From: Sorghum bicolor
Lineage: Eukaryota; Streptophyta; Magnoliopsida; Poales; Poaceae
Assembly (NCBI RefSeq): GCF_000003195.3
Contig: NC_012870.2
Span: forward strand, 47,200,063 to 47,264,062
Length of the DNA: 64,000 bases
Reading direction: 5' to 3'
Within the stretch, counting starts at the first letter, position 1, and the number at the start of each line of letters is the position of its first letter. The position numbers were made by a program, and so were the translations under genes. Below the pieces are notes generated by a model. That model was not told the DNA's origin and did not search any database. It saw only the letters and a list, made by a program, of their open reading frames with translations. Below, piece after piece: positions 9,230 to 21,000 of the stretch.

Positions 9230-9777
9230 GGGGGTGTGCGTACAGCTCTCCCGACGAACAAGATGGCCATCATCCCCGACTTCGCGGCCATGGCGGGCGA
9301 CTTCACGTTCACCGTCAGCTTCAACAACTTCACCGCCATGACCACGGAGGAGGTGTAGATCCGATCTGCGCCAACCACTTCTTCATCGACGTCGGCGGCG
9401 GCTTCAACCACGCTGGCTACGACTCCGACTACTCCAGCAACGTCTCCGACCACGCCGACAACGCGTCGCCGCTTCTCTGCTACAAAGGGAGGCAGATCGA
9501 CGACACCGACCTGCTCAGCCTATCAACCAAGTTGTTTGGCCTACTTGCTCTGACCACGAGTCGCAATAATAATCGCCGCGAAGAACGGCGCTACGACAAC
9601 CGCGACCACCGTCACGATAACAAGTCCAAAAGCTCGAGGGCCAAACAATTTTGTCGTCACCGACCAGACTTTCATCCAAAGATAAGTACACTTCTAATAT
9701 CTTATTTATTTTTGGCATAATATTTTTTATTATCCTTCAAAAACAACTTTTTGTTTAGCCACACTAGTTTTTTCTCC
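9225..9777 (+). repeat. Element D inverted repeat, left arm
   Basis: This 553-bp arm starts AGGTAGGGGGTGTGCGTAC and ends TTTTTTCTCC. It matches the reverse complement of 11498-12050 almost perfectly. It contains a GC-rich stretch with a short frame beginning MAIIPDFAAMAGDFTFTV that stops at a TAG near 9356, presumably a 5' gag remnant of this family. Confidence 0.9.
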
Positions 9778-10075
9778 TACACGAGCTTTCCAGAGCCGGT
9801 ACTGTCTCCGACTCCTCCCTACACGTGCACGAGATCCGCCCTCTGCGTTCCGGGTGGTCGGCAGTAGCTCTCTGGCGAGGATGGCAATCCCACGCGTGTC
9901 TAGGTTCCGCACCTCATGCTGATTGTTGGCTAGACCAGAGCTGGTACAAGCTCTAGGATGAATTAACTACTTGTGCTAATTTTATAACAAAAAATCTAAA
10001 ACTTATCTCAGTACCGATTTTTATCTAAAGTTTATTTATACATCATGTACTACCTATTCTTTATATTTATTTTTC

Positions 10076-10995
10076 AGGGGTTTGGCCCAGTCGACAAGCT
10101 ACGCTCGGGGACTCGTCGACTATTCCCTACGCTGTGCCCGGGGACTGCTCCGACCACCGAGCACGTTTACGTTCCCAACCACGCTCGGGGACTTGTCGAC
10201 TACTCTCTATGCTGTGCTCGAAGACTGTGCCGACCACCGAGCACGTTTACGTTCCCAACCACGCTCGGGGACTTGTCCACCGGTCCCTACGCCGTGCTCG
10301 AGGACTGTGCCGACCACCGAGCACTATACGCTCGGAGACTGGTCGACCAGCTCACCAATTTAAGAACTTGGGGACTGCACCGACCACCGAGCACTATACG
10401 CTCGGGGACTGGTCGACCAGCCCACCAATTTGAGAATTCGGGGACTGTACCGACCACCGAGCGTTATATGCTCGGAGACTGGTCGATTAGTCTATTCAAT
10501 TGCAGACGAGCATGATATGCTCGGGGACTGGTAAATTCAATTTTTTAGACCTTGCTACAAGGCTCATACTTCGCCTTCCAGCAAGCTCGGGGACTACATC
10601 GGTACGATGCATCTGGCGATGCATCTCAGTTACAGAATTTCTTTAAGGACTTTTCTTTTAACCCTAGCACCACGTGCCTACGTCACCTACTACCAGGCTC
10701 GGGGACTAAGTGGGCACACTTCACCTTGCGGTGAATATGCTTGCTTTTTTGAGAATAATACCTTACAAAAAAGTAAAGTGGGCACACTTCACCAGGAAAG
10801 AAATCTTTTTTAATTTAGAGCACCATGCATTCTTCGAACAACCTGCTTCTTCGATGTCAATGTTGATCAACTGTCTTTTGAGTTGGTCAAAATACCGTTG
10901 CAACTGTTCGGGCAACTTTCCTGAAGACGTCAAGCCTCACTGATCGAAGAAGCTCAAGACGGCGTGTTACATCATAATACATGGTGCTCGGGGAC
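10076..10995 (+). repeat. Degenerate tandem CTCGGGGACT repeats in element D
   Basis: CTCGGGGACT and GACCACCGAGCAC alternate many times, in units of roughly 60-80 bp (densest at 10100-10540), up to GTGCTCGGGGACTAAC just before the LTR at 11000. The last copy is placed like a polypurine tract. Open frames in all registers here (for example 10045-10515) follow from the repeat and are not genes. Confidence 0.8.
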
Positions 10996-10999
10996 TAAC

Positions 11000-11458
11000 T
11001 GTGGGGGTATAAACCCCTATACCCTTACGGCTAGACTTGGGCCAGGAGGCTTGGCCCATTACGAGACGAGTTCAAGGCTTGATTCGACAGCTTGGAGTTT
11101 TGCGCAAGGAAACAAGATGTGGAGATAAAGCAGGATTCTAGTCGGTTAGAATAGGAATTGATATCGAATTATCCATGACAATTGTAACCGACTAGGATTA
11201 GTTTCTAGATCTGTAACCCTGCCCTCCAGACTATATAAGGAGGGGCAAGGGACCCCCCTAGGACAGATTATCTCTCAACACAATCCAATACAACCAGACG
11301 CAGGACGTAGGTATTACGCCAACTCGGCGGCCGAACCTGGATAAAAAGCTTGTCCGTGTCTTGCGTCACCATCGAGTTCGTAGTTTGCGCACCGTCTACC
11401 GATAAACTACTACCGTGGGTATACCCCAAGGTAGACTGCCGACTAGCTTTCGTCGACA
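11000..11458 (+). repeat. Element D LTR, plus orientation
   Basis: It starts TGTGGGGGTATAAACCCC and ends TCGTCGACA (459 bp). TATATAAGG lies at about 11233. It is followed by TGGCGCGCTAGGTAGGGGG, a primer-site-like sequence. It matches the reverse complement of 12061-12522. Confidence 0.9.
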
Positions 11459-11497
11459 GTGGCGCGCTAGGTAGGGGGTGTGCGTACAAAAAGTTGT

Positions 11498-12050
11498 GGA
11501 GAAAAAACTAGTGTGGCTAAACAAAATGTTGTTTTTGAAGGATAATAAAAAATATTATGCCAAAAATAAATAAGATATTAGAAGTGTACTTATCTTTGGA
11601 TGAAAGTCTGGTCGGTGACGACAAAATTGTTTGGCCCTCGAGCTTTTGGACTTGTTATCGTGACGGTGGTCGCGGTTGTCGTAGCGCCGTTCTTCGCGGC
11701 GATTATTATTGCGACTCGTGGTCAGAGCAAGTAGGCCAAACAACTTGGTTGATAGGCTGAGCAGGTCGGTGTCGTCGATCTGCCTCCCTTTGTAGCAGAG
11801 AAGCGGCGACGCGTTGTCGGCGTGGTCGGAGACGTTGCTGGAGTAGTCGGAGTCGTAGCCAGCGTGGTTGAAGCCGCCGCCGACGTCGATGAAGAAGTGG
11901 TTGGCGCAGATCGGATCTACACCTCCTCCGTGGTCATGGCGGTGAAGTTGTTGAAGCTGACGGTGAACGTGAAGTCGCCCGCCATGGCCGCGAAGTCGGG
12001 GATGATGGCCATCTTGTTCGTCGGGAGAGCTGTACGCACACCCCCTACCT
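11498..12050 (-). repeat. Element D inverted repeat, right arm
   Basis: This is the reverse-complement partner of 9225-9777, also 553 bp. It is contiguous on its right with the primer site TGGCGCGCC (minus strand, up to 12059) and the minus-oriented LTR. Confidence 0.9.
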
Positions 12051-12060
12051 GGCGCGCCAC

Positions 12061-12522
12061 TGTCGACGAAAGCTGGTCGGCAGTCTACCTTGGGGTATAC
12101 CCACGGTAGTAGTTTATCGGTAGACGGTGCGCAAACTACGAACTCGATGGTGACGCAAGACACGGACAAGCTTTTTATCCAGGTTCGGCCGCCGAGTTGG
12201 CGTAATACCTACGTCCTGCGTCTGGTTGTATTGTTTTGTGTTGAGAGAATATGATGTGTCCTAGGGGGTCCCGTGCCCCTCCTTATATAGTCTGGAGGGC
12301 AGGGTTACAGATCTGGAAACTAATCCTAGTCGGTTACAATTGCCATGGATAATTCGATATCAATTCCTATTCTAACCGACTAGAATCCTGCTTGATCTCC
12401 CCATCTTGTTTCCTTGCGCGAAAACTCCAGGTTGTCGGATCAAGCCTTGAACTCGTCTCGTAATGGGCCAAGCTTCATGGCCGAAGTCTAACCGTAAGGG
12501 TATAGGGGTTTATACCCCCACA
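12061..12522 (-). repeat. Element D LTR, minus orientation
   Basis: A 462-bp LTR in the opposite orientation to 11000-11458. Its outer end is CCCCCACA, the complement of TGTGGGGG, and adjoins the host sequence GGTATGGAC. Confidence 0.9.
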
Positions 12523-13808
12523 GGTATGGACACTGAATTTGACTTAATTTTTCAAATGATGGGTTGGACAAATTTTTGGAATATAACTGAGCTGGGTTCT
12601 CGTCTTCTCACCCTCGAATTTCTTTGCACTTTACAATACTATGAGGGGGAATTGTTTTTCGGATGTTCAAACAAGAAATTATGTTGTCTTGGAGAGAGCT
12701 AAGCGACCATCTTGGTTTCTCTTCAAGATGCATCCTAAACATTGACTCTGATTTACCCAATTTTGAGAGACACCAGTTTTGGAGAGAAATATCTAGAGAT
12801 AATTTGTATAGTCAAGCCCGAACCAGTGACATGGAACACCCCACTCTTAGGATGTTTCACAAATGGCTTGGGTACAATCTTTTCTATCTTGACGATATTA
12901 GGAAAGTAAGAGTAGGAGATTTACAACTTTTATATGCTGCTATTAGTAAAGTACCCACTTCACCTGTTACACTATTAGTTTCACATTGGCTTAGTATACC
13001 TAGTCATCAGGGACCAGTAGGATGTACTTCACTTATCACTCGTCTAGCCACTAATCTTCACTTACTAGAAAACTCATCGTTGGACTTCATAGAAGAATTA
13101 AGAATTTATCATGGCTATAACACATTTAGACAAGCTCGGATGTTAAAGAAAGAGGGAAATATAATGTATATGTTGTATGATGATAAAGGCAAGATTCGGT
13201 TACCTAACCCGAACCTTGGCCTCTACTCTGTGCAAAACTTTTTGATTGAGATTGCAGCAACACCAGTGAACCAGAGAACTCCACAGCGAGTGGCATCTGA
13301 AAGGATAACCACTCACCGAGAACGCACTTGGTATGGAGCTGACCCTGGACCAGAAGAAGCAGCGCACCTGCATTATTGCGATTATAATCCACGAGTCCTT
13401 CGAGACCCATGGGCTCGTCATGCGCAACCACAAGAGCCAACAGAGGAGACATGGCCGGAGAGCCAAGATCACCAGTGGACAAACCCGCCTTTTCATACGG
13501 GCAGGTACTCCACTGATCCATATGGAGCTTCAGGATCCAGACCTCCACCCCAATTTGATGCAGGACAATACTCCGACGCCTCCTACGCCTTCACGAATGA
13601 CTATTATCAAGAGGCCAGTGCTTTCTTCACTCGTACCGACAACACCCTCCTCGACATCCAGAATACGCAAGCAGAACATGGAAAACTCCTGGAAGAGCAA
13701 CAAAAATGGAACCAGGACCATGCCGCTGCAGTAGAAGAGCTAAGACAAGATACAACAACAATGAACGATAACATCACAACCATGATGCGGTTCTGGAACA
13801 TCGGGTAA
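12523..13808 (+). pseudogene. Element C third ORF, main part (Athila ORF-like protein)
   Basis: This continues the frame broken at 9229. Early motifs are GMDTEFDLIFQMMGW and LLTLEFLCTLQYYEG, which recall plant retrotransposon proteins of the ATHILA ORF-1 type. That resemblance is from memory and unverified. A one-base loss in the T-run near 12655 shifts the frame, and the rest reads from about 12663 to 13808. The middle is Leu-rich and helical. The region at about 13290-13600 is rich in Pro, Gln, Tyr and acidic residues. The C-terminus (about 13620-13790) looks like a coiled coil (NTLLDIQNTQAEHGKLLEEQ). The ORF stops 18 bp before a polypurine-like hairpin. It is broken by both element D and the frameshift, and its role is unknown. 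Confidence 0.75.
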
Positions 13809-15323
13809 GACCGACGTCAACATCCAGCTTGGGGGAGTTCCTCCCAAATTTATCAAGTAAGTTTTTATTTGCTATTCTTATTTATTCTATTCTGTCTTAG
13901 TATTTAATTTATCTTAAAAGAAAAAAAAACTTAGAAAACCAAATAAATATTTTCTTAATTTACTGCATTCTATAAACATGAAAACAAAATAAAAAGAGTG
14001 TGTAGATAAGTGTGCTTTATTTTTCTGCTAAGTTTAATCTCTAAAAAAATAAAAAGACCAAAAATATGCATGATGGAAATGATGAACAGTTGCTCTGTTT
14101 GCTTATTTACAAGTACCTAGCTTTTATATTAGAATTCTTCCAGGAATTACTAAAACTAAAATTACTATCTTTGGAAAGCATAAAACTAAAGTCTAGGTAA
14201 GAGAAAGACATGATATAAAGTTGAGCTACTGTTTATCTTGTTCCTACTACACTAAGTTCTGGAGATTTATTTTGAAAACTTACGAAGCACATGATGAGTT
14301 CCTAGCATAACAAACTACCTACCACAGCCATACTTGCTATAACATCTTTTACTATATTTACATTGAGTTTGATCGAGCTGTGTTGACCCTTAGGAGCTTT
14401 TTATGTGGTTAAATTAAGATATTCACTTGCACGCATCTACCACAGCATTCATCATCAATCATTAAAATTGCTAAAAATATTATCACTCACTGTCCCGAAT
14501 ATTGTTATACTCTCTCTCTAAAAAGATTCAATGTAGAAGAGGCATGGGTTATGCAAAAATATATACGAGGAAATAAAAAGGGGCAAGTGCCCGGGAACCT
14601 CAAAAAAGAAAGAAAAAGAGTGAGACGAGAGGTAAAAATGGACAAGTGTCCGAAGTAGAATTAGGGGTACAAAGATGCCCACTTGAGCGGAAAAAATGGA
14701 CAAGTGTCCGACAGTAGAATTAGGGGTATCTATTACCCACCTAAAAAAAAAGATAGCCCATGTTCTCCCAAAGCAAAGATCAAAGAAGAGGAGAGATAGC
14801 AATATGAGGAGCAATGAGAACTAAGTTTTATTATCACTTATGCATTTTCACCATCACTATTATTTACTCCATCACACATGCACATCTTGATTTAATTATA
14901 TGCTGAGTTCCTTTGGATCCATGGCTCGATTAGACAACATATGTATGAGCTGTTTTTCACTCCTATGAGCTCCACTTAAATATTTCACTAGCTATAGGTA
15001 AGTGACATTATGGTAAGGATCCACAAATACCACATATAGAGAGACTTGAGAGAATCATTGCTAGGAACTCTGAGTTTTATTTTGAAAACTTATGAAAAAC
15101 TCTAGAACAAAGGTGAAGTATAGACAGGAGGGATAGTGCTTGACTTAACTATTTTGTCTTTCGATTACTTAAGACTTAAGTGCAGGTACTAAACTTCATA
15201 ACACTTCACTTTAATCTGGAAGAATTTTTATGTAGAAGCATGTGTGCCTATCAGGAAAGAAAACATCGAAGCAACTCCTGATCCGTCTAAGTTTAGCTAT
15301 TTGCTCAGGGACGAGCAAAGGGT
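13809..15323 (+). other. Element C non-coding 3' internal region
   Basis: No gene is seen. It contains a polypurine-like hairpin (13826-13847: AGCTTGGGGGAG then CCTCCCAA) and a duplicated hairpin block at 14581-14750. The block has GGGCAAGTGCCC (14581-14592) and GGACAAGTGTCC (14640-14651 and again 14698-14709), each of the latter followed by TAGAATTAGGGGTA. Confidence 0.75.
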
Positions 15324-15338
15324 AAGCTTGGGGGAGTT
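15324..15338 (+). other. Polypurine tract, element C
   Basis: AAGCTTGGGGGAGTT directly precedes the 3' LTR and is the expected plus-strand primer site. Confidence 0.9.
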
Positions 15339-16849
15339 TGTTGACGGTCCTTAAGTACTAAAATTAATAATCAAATAAACATGAAAAAGGATCAATATGA
15401 AACAAACATCTAGAATTAGGGTTTTATCTGACAGAATTCCATGAGTTTTGGTGTTTATCTATTTCTGCAGGGGTTTATCAGAAAATATGGAGAGAAGGCC
15501 CACATGTCATGTTTACAACGAGATAATTACGTGCCGCGCAATTTTCCTTGATCTAGAAGGGTCCAGAAGCCACGGGAACGAACGGGAAGCAATTCGGGCT
15601 CGGGGGCTGGGCGCCCGCCCACCCCCCTTGGGCGCCCGCCCTGGCCAGGAAGCCAATCAGGACTCTGCTTCGGGACTCCACCGACCTAAAGGATCAATCT
15701 AAACCATACAATCTATGTCGGTTTGATCCAATGGCTCACGTTCACTTGAGGGGACTATAAAACCAGACCCCCTGGCCCCTGGAGGAGGGAGGAGAAATCA
15801 TTATTCAGAGGTAGCCATCAAAGTTAGGGTTTAGAGCTTCTCTCCCACAGAGAATTAGAATTAGCTACTCCCTAATCCTTCAAGTTTAGAGGTTTGATTA
15901 GATAGCAATTAGAGAAGTAGAGCACTACGCTCTGGATTCGGATCTTCGGTAATAAAGATTGGTATTATTCATATCTTTCTCTAATTCTTTGTTCTAATTG
16001 CATTATGTCTCTAATTATTATGTTCTTAGTTTGCTCTAGTTCTATATTTGATATAGTTCTAATTGATAATGAGTTTATGTATAAGTTTGCAAAGCGCTTA
16101 GCTCTTGTCGCGAGGGAGTTAGGTGATAGATCACATGTGAGCGTGGTGCTTAGATGTTATTTATCTGCAAATGTATCCTATTGGCCGAGTCATGTGGTAG
16201 TTCGCGATAGTGACAGCTTCGTTGATTCTTATATAGTCCACCCTCCGTTGATAGGACAGGCAGAACCGGTATTGTGGAGTAAGTCATGCGATGTTCTGAT
16301 TTACTTTATCAATGTTCCTTATACATGAATGAAGAGTCTTTTATGCTATATATGATCTTGTAGATAACTAGAGTAGATTATGACTTAGTAGTTAGTAGAT
16401 GACTTAGAATCCATTCTCTAGCTAATCCGACATCACCTACATATATGAGGAGTAGTCTATTTTCTAATCACTGTGCTCTTTATCCCATGAACTTATACTT
16501 TATTATCAATTATCTTTATGGTTTACCCCCTGCTAGAGTAAGTGACTGTGTGACGAGTTTATCATTAGTAATCATGTTCTTGCAAGTTTATCTTTAGTCT
16601 ATGCCTTGATAGATTTTGCCCCTTTGATTTAATTCCATCTTCTTAAGATCCCCTAAGCAAAATTATAAATAACGATACCTGGAATACTTATCCTAGTGAA
16701 ATGCTACAATGAGGTGTTTTATCTGTGCGCTTGCGGATAGAATAGATTATTTTCTAGAGAGCCTTTACATTTATAAATACCTTTGTACACTCTGGCGCCA
16801 TGCTAGGGATGACAACCTAGTATCTAAGTGGTGTTAGCTAGTGTCAACA
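15339..16849 (+). repeat. Element C 3' LTR
   Basis: A 1511-bp LTR, TGTTGACGG to GTGTCAACA, nearly identical to 4258-5773. The five-base difference in length is explained by one indel. The TATA box is at 15756-15762 and the small open frame at 16005-16328 (one Arg-to-His difference from the 5' copy). The CCAAC duplication follows at 16850-16854. Confidence 0.95.
16005..16328 (+). CDS. Small hydrophobic ORF within element C 3' LTR
   Basis: Second copy of the 107-codon LTR frame at 4929-5252, same position after the TATA box, one visible amino-acid change. In the 3' LTR it lies downstream of all element genes. Coding status is unproven. Confidence 0.25.
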   Translation: MSLIIMFLVCSSSIFDIVLIDNEFMYKFAKRLALVARELGDRSHVSVVLRCYLSANVSYWPSHVVVRDSDSFVDSYIVHPPLIGQAEPVLWSKSCDVLIYFINVPYT

Positions 16850-16854
16850 CCAAC
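16850..16854. repeat. Target-site duplication CCAAC, right copy (element C)
   Basis: Matches 4253-4257. Element B's LTR continues after it. Confidence 0.97.
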
Positions 16855-18023
16855 TACGCTCTAACTTAACCAAGATAGATAGATAGGTGTGAATAGGAAA
16901 GATGGTAGAATTGAATAAGAACAATATTAAAGGTAAGATAACAATAGGTGATAATATGGGAATAGAGAGTAGAGCAATTCTAGTATATGGGCGATGGTAG
17001 CAGAATAGAGAGTATAACTATGGTTTCTCTACTTCAAAGGGGTATGTCTATGTCTGGGACGAACCACGTGATAAGAGTACACCACGAAGGATGCTTATCC
17101 TTAGGCCGATAAACCCTACCCATCCTGCTAACGAGAGGTGGACTACAGAGGACCAACGTAACTGTCACCTACGCGGCCTACCACACGATCCAGCTAGACA
17201 GGGGATATCCACAAGTAATCTAGATCAAAGCACCTCGCTTACACCTATACTACAACTCTAACCTATAGCGTCCTATAGATTAGAAGTACTCAAAAGAGTT
17301 GTGAACCAGAACATACATGATTAGTAATTGCATAATGAATTAGAAGTAGATTACCAGAGTCATCCCATGAGCAAGCTTGATTAGAGCTTGATCATGACAA
17401 AGTACAACCGGAGGAAGAACCGACAGGCCGGCCTCTCCTCTAATCCTCCTTCGCTCTCCATCTTGCTACTATCTAGATCTACTCTAGTTTAGAGAAGAGA
17501 GGAGAGCTCTCATCTCTAAACCCTAGCTTTTGCTCTTTCTCTGAATAATGAATAATGATCAAGGGGTGCCTCCTCCAGGGGCCAGGGGGTCTGGTTATAT
17601 AGTCCCCTCAAGTGAACCTGGGCCGTCAGATCAAACCGACATTGATTGAACGGTTATTCTTGATGTATTAGGTCGGTGGAGCATGATCCGCGAAGTTGAA
17701 GCTGATTGGTTACTGTAGCTGGGCGGGCACCCAAGGGACTTGGGCGGGCGCCTTGCCCCCAGGCCCGATCGGCCTCCCGTTCGTTCCCGTGGCTTCTGGA
17801 GTCTTCTAGATGGTAGAAAATTGTGCGGCACGTCAATATCTCCATGTAAACCCGACGTGTGGGCCTTTCTTTCATATTTCCTGATAACCCCCTGCAGAAA
17901 TAGACAAACACCAAAACTCATGGAATTCTGTCAGATAAAACCCTAAGTCTAGATGTTGATTTCATTTGGATCCTTTTCTTTGTTTATTTGATAATTAAAT
18001 TTGATACTTAAGGACCGTCAACA
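16855..18023 (-). repeat. Element B 3' LTR, main part
   Basis: Continuation of the LTR broken at 4257; together they total about 1340 bp. On the minus strand it begins TGTTGACGGTCCTTAAG at 18023. It has GGGCGGGC boxes at 17721 and 17742 (21 bp apart, plus-strand view) and a TATATAA box at about 17593-17602. The last 630 bases (17394-18023) pair with the truncated 5' LTR at 22287-22916. Confidence 0.9.
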
Positions 18024-21000
18024 AACTCCCCCAAGCTTACCTCTTGCTCGTCCCTGAGCAAGGATAGACTCAGCAATGGATCAGAAGTTGTTGCAATATC
18101 TTAAAAATTTGACGGTACACATGCTTTTAAATAAGTTCTCATCTCTGAGTTAGAGTAAACTGTCAAGAACTAAAACTTACTTACTTTACCTTTCACCATG
18201 GGACTTGTAACCGTCACTTCTGTCTTGAGTAGTTAAAAGATAGAACAGTCTAACCAAGTGCCATGTCTCTTATTCTTGATCAGCTATAGCTCTAGAGTTT
18301 TTGTAGATTTTCAAATAATACTCAGAGATTCCTTGTATGACTCTCTAAATCTCTCTTTTGTGGTATTTCTGGATCCTTACCAAGGCAGTGATGGTATATG
18401 CCTTCTCTCAAGATATGTGGTATTTGTGGTATAAGGCATAGTGACATTGCCTTCTCTCTCACCCTACTCTAATAAGGCTTTAATATCTGGAGCTCATAGG
18501 TGGGAGATAAAGTATACATACTTACAAGACATTTATTGTATAGTCAAACCATGGATCCAGAGAAACAAGTCAATAAGTCAAATCAAGATGTGCATGTGTG
18601 GCGAATGAATGGTGTATGGTGATGATGGTGATAACAATGGTGGAAGTCTAATTCTACTTTTGCTCTTTTGAGGGGATTCATACCTTCCTTGCTTTTTGAA
18701 ACTTTATGAGGAGAATGAGATGCTGTTCTTTTTCTTTCCTCTCAGGTGGGTATCTTGTACCCCTAATTCTACTGTCGGACACTTGTCCATTTTTACCTCT
18801 CGTCTCACTTTTTCTTTCTTTCGAGGTTCCGGGAACTTGCCCCTTTTTATTTGCTCGTTTATTTTTTATTTTTTTTCTTTTCTTCTCTTTTCTCTCTTTT
18901 TTTCAGAGCACTCATCTCTTGAGATAATATAGCAAGTGGTAGTAGCAAGATAACTTGAGCATTTATTTCACAAGGGAAAACAGAAATATTTTTGGCTATT
19001 CTCTCCCGGATTAGGAGTAGAATATTTTTGGGTGGTTCTGGAGATGGATGTGGATGGTACTTCCGGAGTAGAAGTAGCATATATGAGTGAATGTGCAAGT
19101 GAAATCTTGATTTAACCACATGACAAGCTCCTAAGGGTCTACACAGCTTGACCACACTCAATGCTCATAAGCAGTAAATAGTAAATGTGTGGCTCAAAAT
19201 CTAGCAAGCATGTATATCTAGCTGTGGTAGGAATTTAAACTCTCATCATACAGGAACTCATCATGCAACATTTTAAAGATTTTTCAAAGATAAAATTTTC
19301 CAAAATTCTAGCATCTCTAGAAACAGATAAACAGCAGCTCAACCTTCCCATATCATATCCGTTAACAACTTAGATTTCAGATCAAGTTTTCATCCCACAA
19401 GTTTAGATCTAGAGCAAGCTTTAAATTATAACAGTTATATCTAAACTTGAGACAGAACTTCAAATTTGCAAATTAGGCAGAGCAACTATTCATCATATCC
19501 ATGCTAGAGTTTTATTATTAAGATTCAGATTAGCATAGCCACTTTATTTATTTATTAAACACACTAAGCAAAAGATATATATATAGGCACGAAATATTTA
19601 TTTGGTTTTTCATAGTTTATGTATTTTAATATTCTAATATAATATAAGTATAAAGATAGGTAGAAATACTTAGCGAGATAAATGGGGGTGCTCTCCCCCA
19701 AGCTGAATTTTGACGTAATTTCTCTTGATGTAGCTAGCAGGTGGCAGAGGTGTATTTGAAAGTCAGCAGCATTCTGACAGCGATTAGAATGTCCTCCGTC
19801 TGCTAGTCTTCTTGATTCTTAAATTCTGTGGAACTCAAATAGACAACAAAGCTTGTGGAACTAATTAAGTGTTAGCATAAATATCTAGCCTTCATCATGT
19901 TGAGCTTCCTCAATAAATATTACTCCCTATTTTTATATTTTTATTTTATAAAGCAGAAAAGAAATATTTATTTTATTTTTATGCCACCACAGTGAAGGTA
20001 CTTATGGGTTTTATGTCACTCGTATACTCACATGGGGCTTAGTATTTTTTAACATTTTTATTTTCTTTTCAAGATAGCATGACTAACTAACAAGCCATTT
20101 AAGGAAAAATGCAGAAAGGATAAATATGGATAACTACCGATTTTACCTTTCGGCGAGGGTTCAATGTTTTAAGTCTTCTGAACAAGACTTCTCACCGTGT
20201 TCATTCTTTAGGTGCGTCATTTGATTCAGGTGTGGACCTTGACGTCTGCACCTCTTGAAGTGTGGTGTTGGCAATATCTTGCTCAGTGTGTTTGTGCTCT
20301 TAGATCTAGGTCTTTCACTTGGTGGAGTCTGGGAGTTGTAAAACTCCTCCATATTTTGCTCGAAGTGTACCTGCTCATAGAGACAAGGCAGAGATCAAGT
20401 GCATGGGCCCTGTTGGTGGAAAACACCAACAGAACCAAATAAGTGTAGTTGTTCTTCTCTAACCTTAAGCATAGTGAGCAAGACAAAGTTGATGGATGAT
20501 AAGTTCATGAGTGTAGCACTTATAACATTTGTCTGATCAGATCGCTCGACCTAATGGAAAGATAATACATCTATGTATATGTCTTTTTCTTTGTATCTCT
20601 CAATGATTGAATGTGTAACATTTTAGCTCATATGATTAGGAGTGTGAGATCATGGAGGTAGTACTAAGAACAAGGATTAAAGGACTAAACATGTTGAATC
20701 AGTTGGGTTGGTTAATCTAGAGTTGTAAATCATACATGTTTGTCTCTTTTATTTATATGTACCCTAGAACCAAGGAGAAGCTTATAAAAGTGATAGTCAA
20801 GTACCTTAAGATGTTACCTTGCTTGAAGAGTGATGGTACAGTATCACCTTGTGGAAGCTTTCCTTTCTTAGCGGTTGTGCATCGTGTTTGTGGCACCCTC
20901 CATGGATCATCTCTCTATGATGAATGAGCTATGTCCTTCTTGTGCAAATTGTTAAACTTCATGTGTCACTCTCTTCGTCTCTGATGTGAGTTTATCTCAG

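Larger units (their letters stand above)
9225..12522. mobile_element. Element D: rearranged LTR element with inverted LTRs, nested in C
   Basis: The insertion interrupts C's third ORF. From left to right it has a primer-site and 5' internal arm (+, 9225-9777), internal sequence with CTCGGGGACT repeats (to 10999), an LTR in + orientation (11000-11458) and its primer site (11460-11487). Then come a reverse-complement copy of the arm (11498-12050) and an LTR in - orientation (12061-12522). GGTA flanks both edges (9226-9229 and 12523-12526). The left edge starts inside the primer-site sequence, not at an LTR, so it is not a normal integration product. No polymerase genes are present. Confidence 0.85.
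4258..16849 (+). mobile_element. Element C: complete non-autonomous Athila-like LTR retrotransposon
   Basis: C has paired LTRs (4258-5773 and 15339-16849) and a CCAAC target duplication. It also has an Athila-type primer binding site (5782-5798) and a polypurine tract (15324-15338). Its genes are gag, a protease and a third ORF. No reverse transcriptase, RNase H or integrase is found between them, so it must have been moved in trans. It sits in the 3' LTR of element B and is itself interrupted by element D (9225-12522). The LTRs differ by one 5-base indel near 4595 and about 10 substitutions counted by eye, so it is among the youngest insertions here. Confidence 0.95.

Noticed and set aside
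9229..9720. Continuation of the 263-codon frame beginning at 8929
   Set aside because: Past 9229 the frame has entered element D's arm. The same residues appear at 11555-12169 on the other strand because of the inverted repeat. The true continuation is at 12523.
10045..10515. Three overlapping frames of 93-156 codons
   Set aside because: They follow directly from the CTCGGGGACT/GACCACCGAGCAC tandem repeat, which lacks stops in several registers.
13200..13734. Alternative frames overlapping the third ORF of C
   Set aside because: They are shadows of the helical, Pro/Gln-rich main frame and show no motif of their own.
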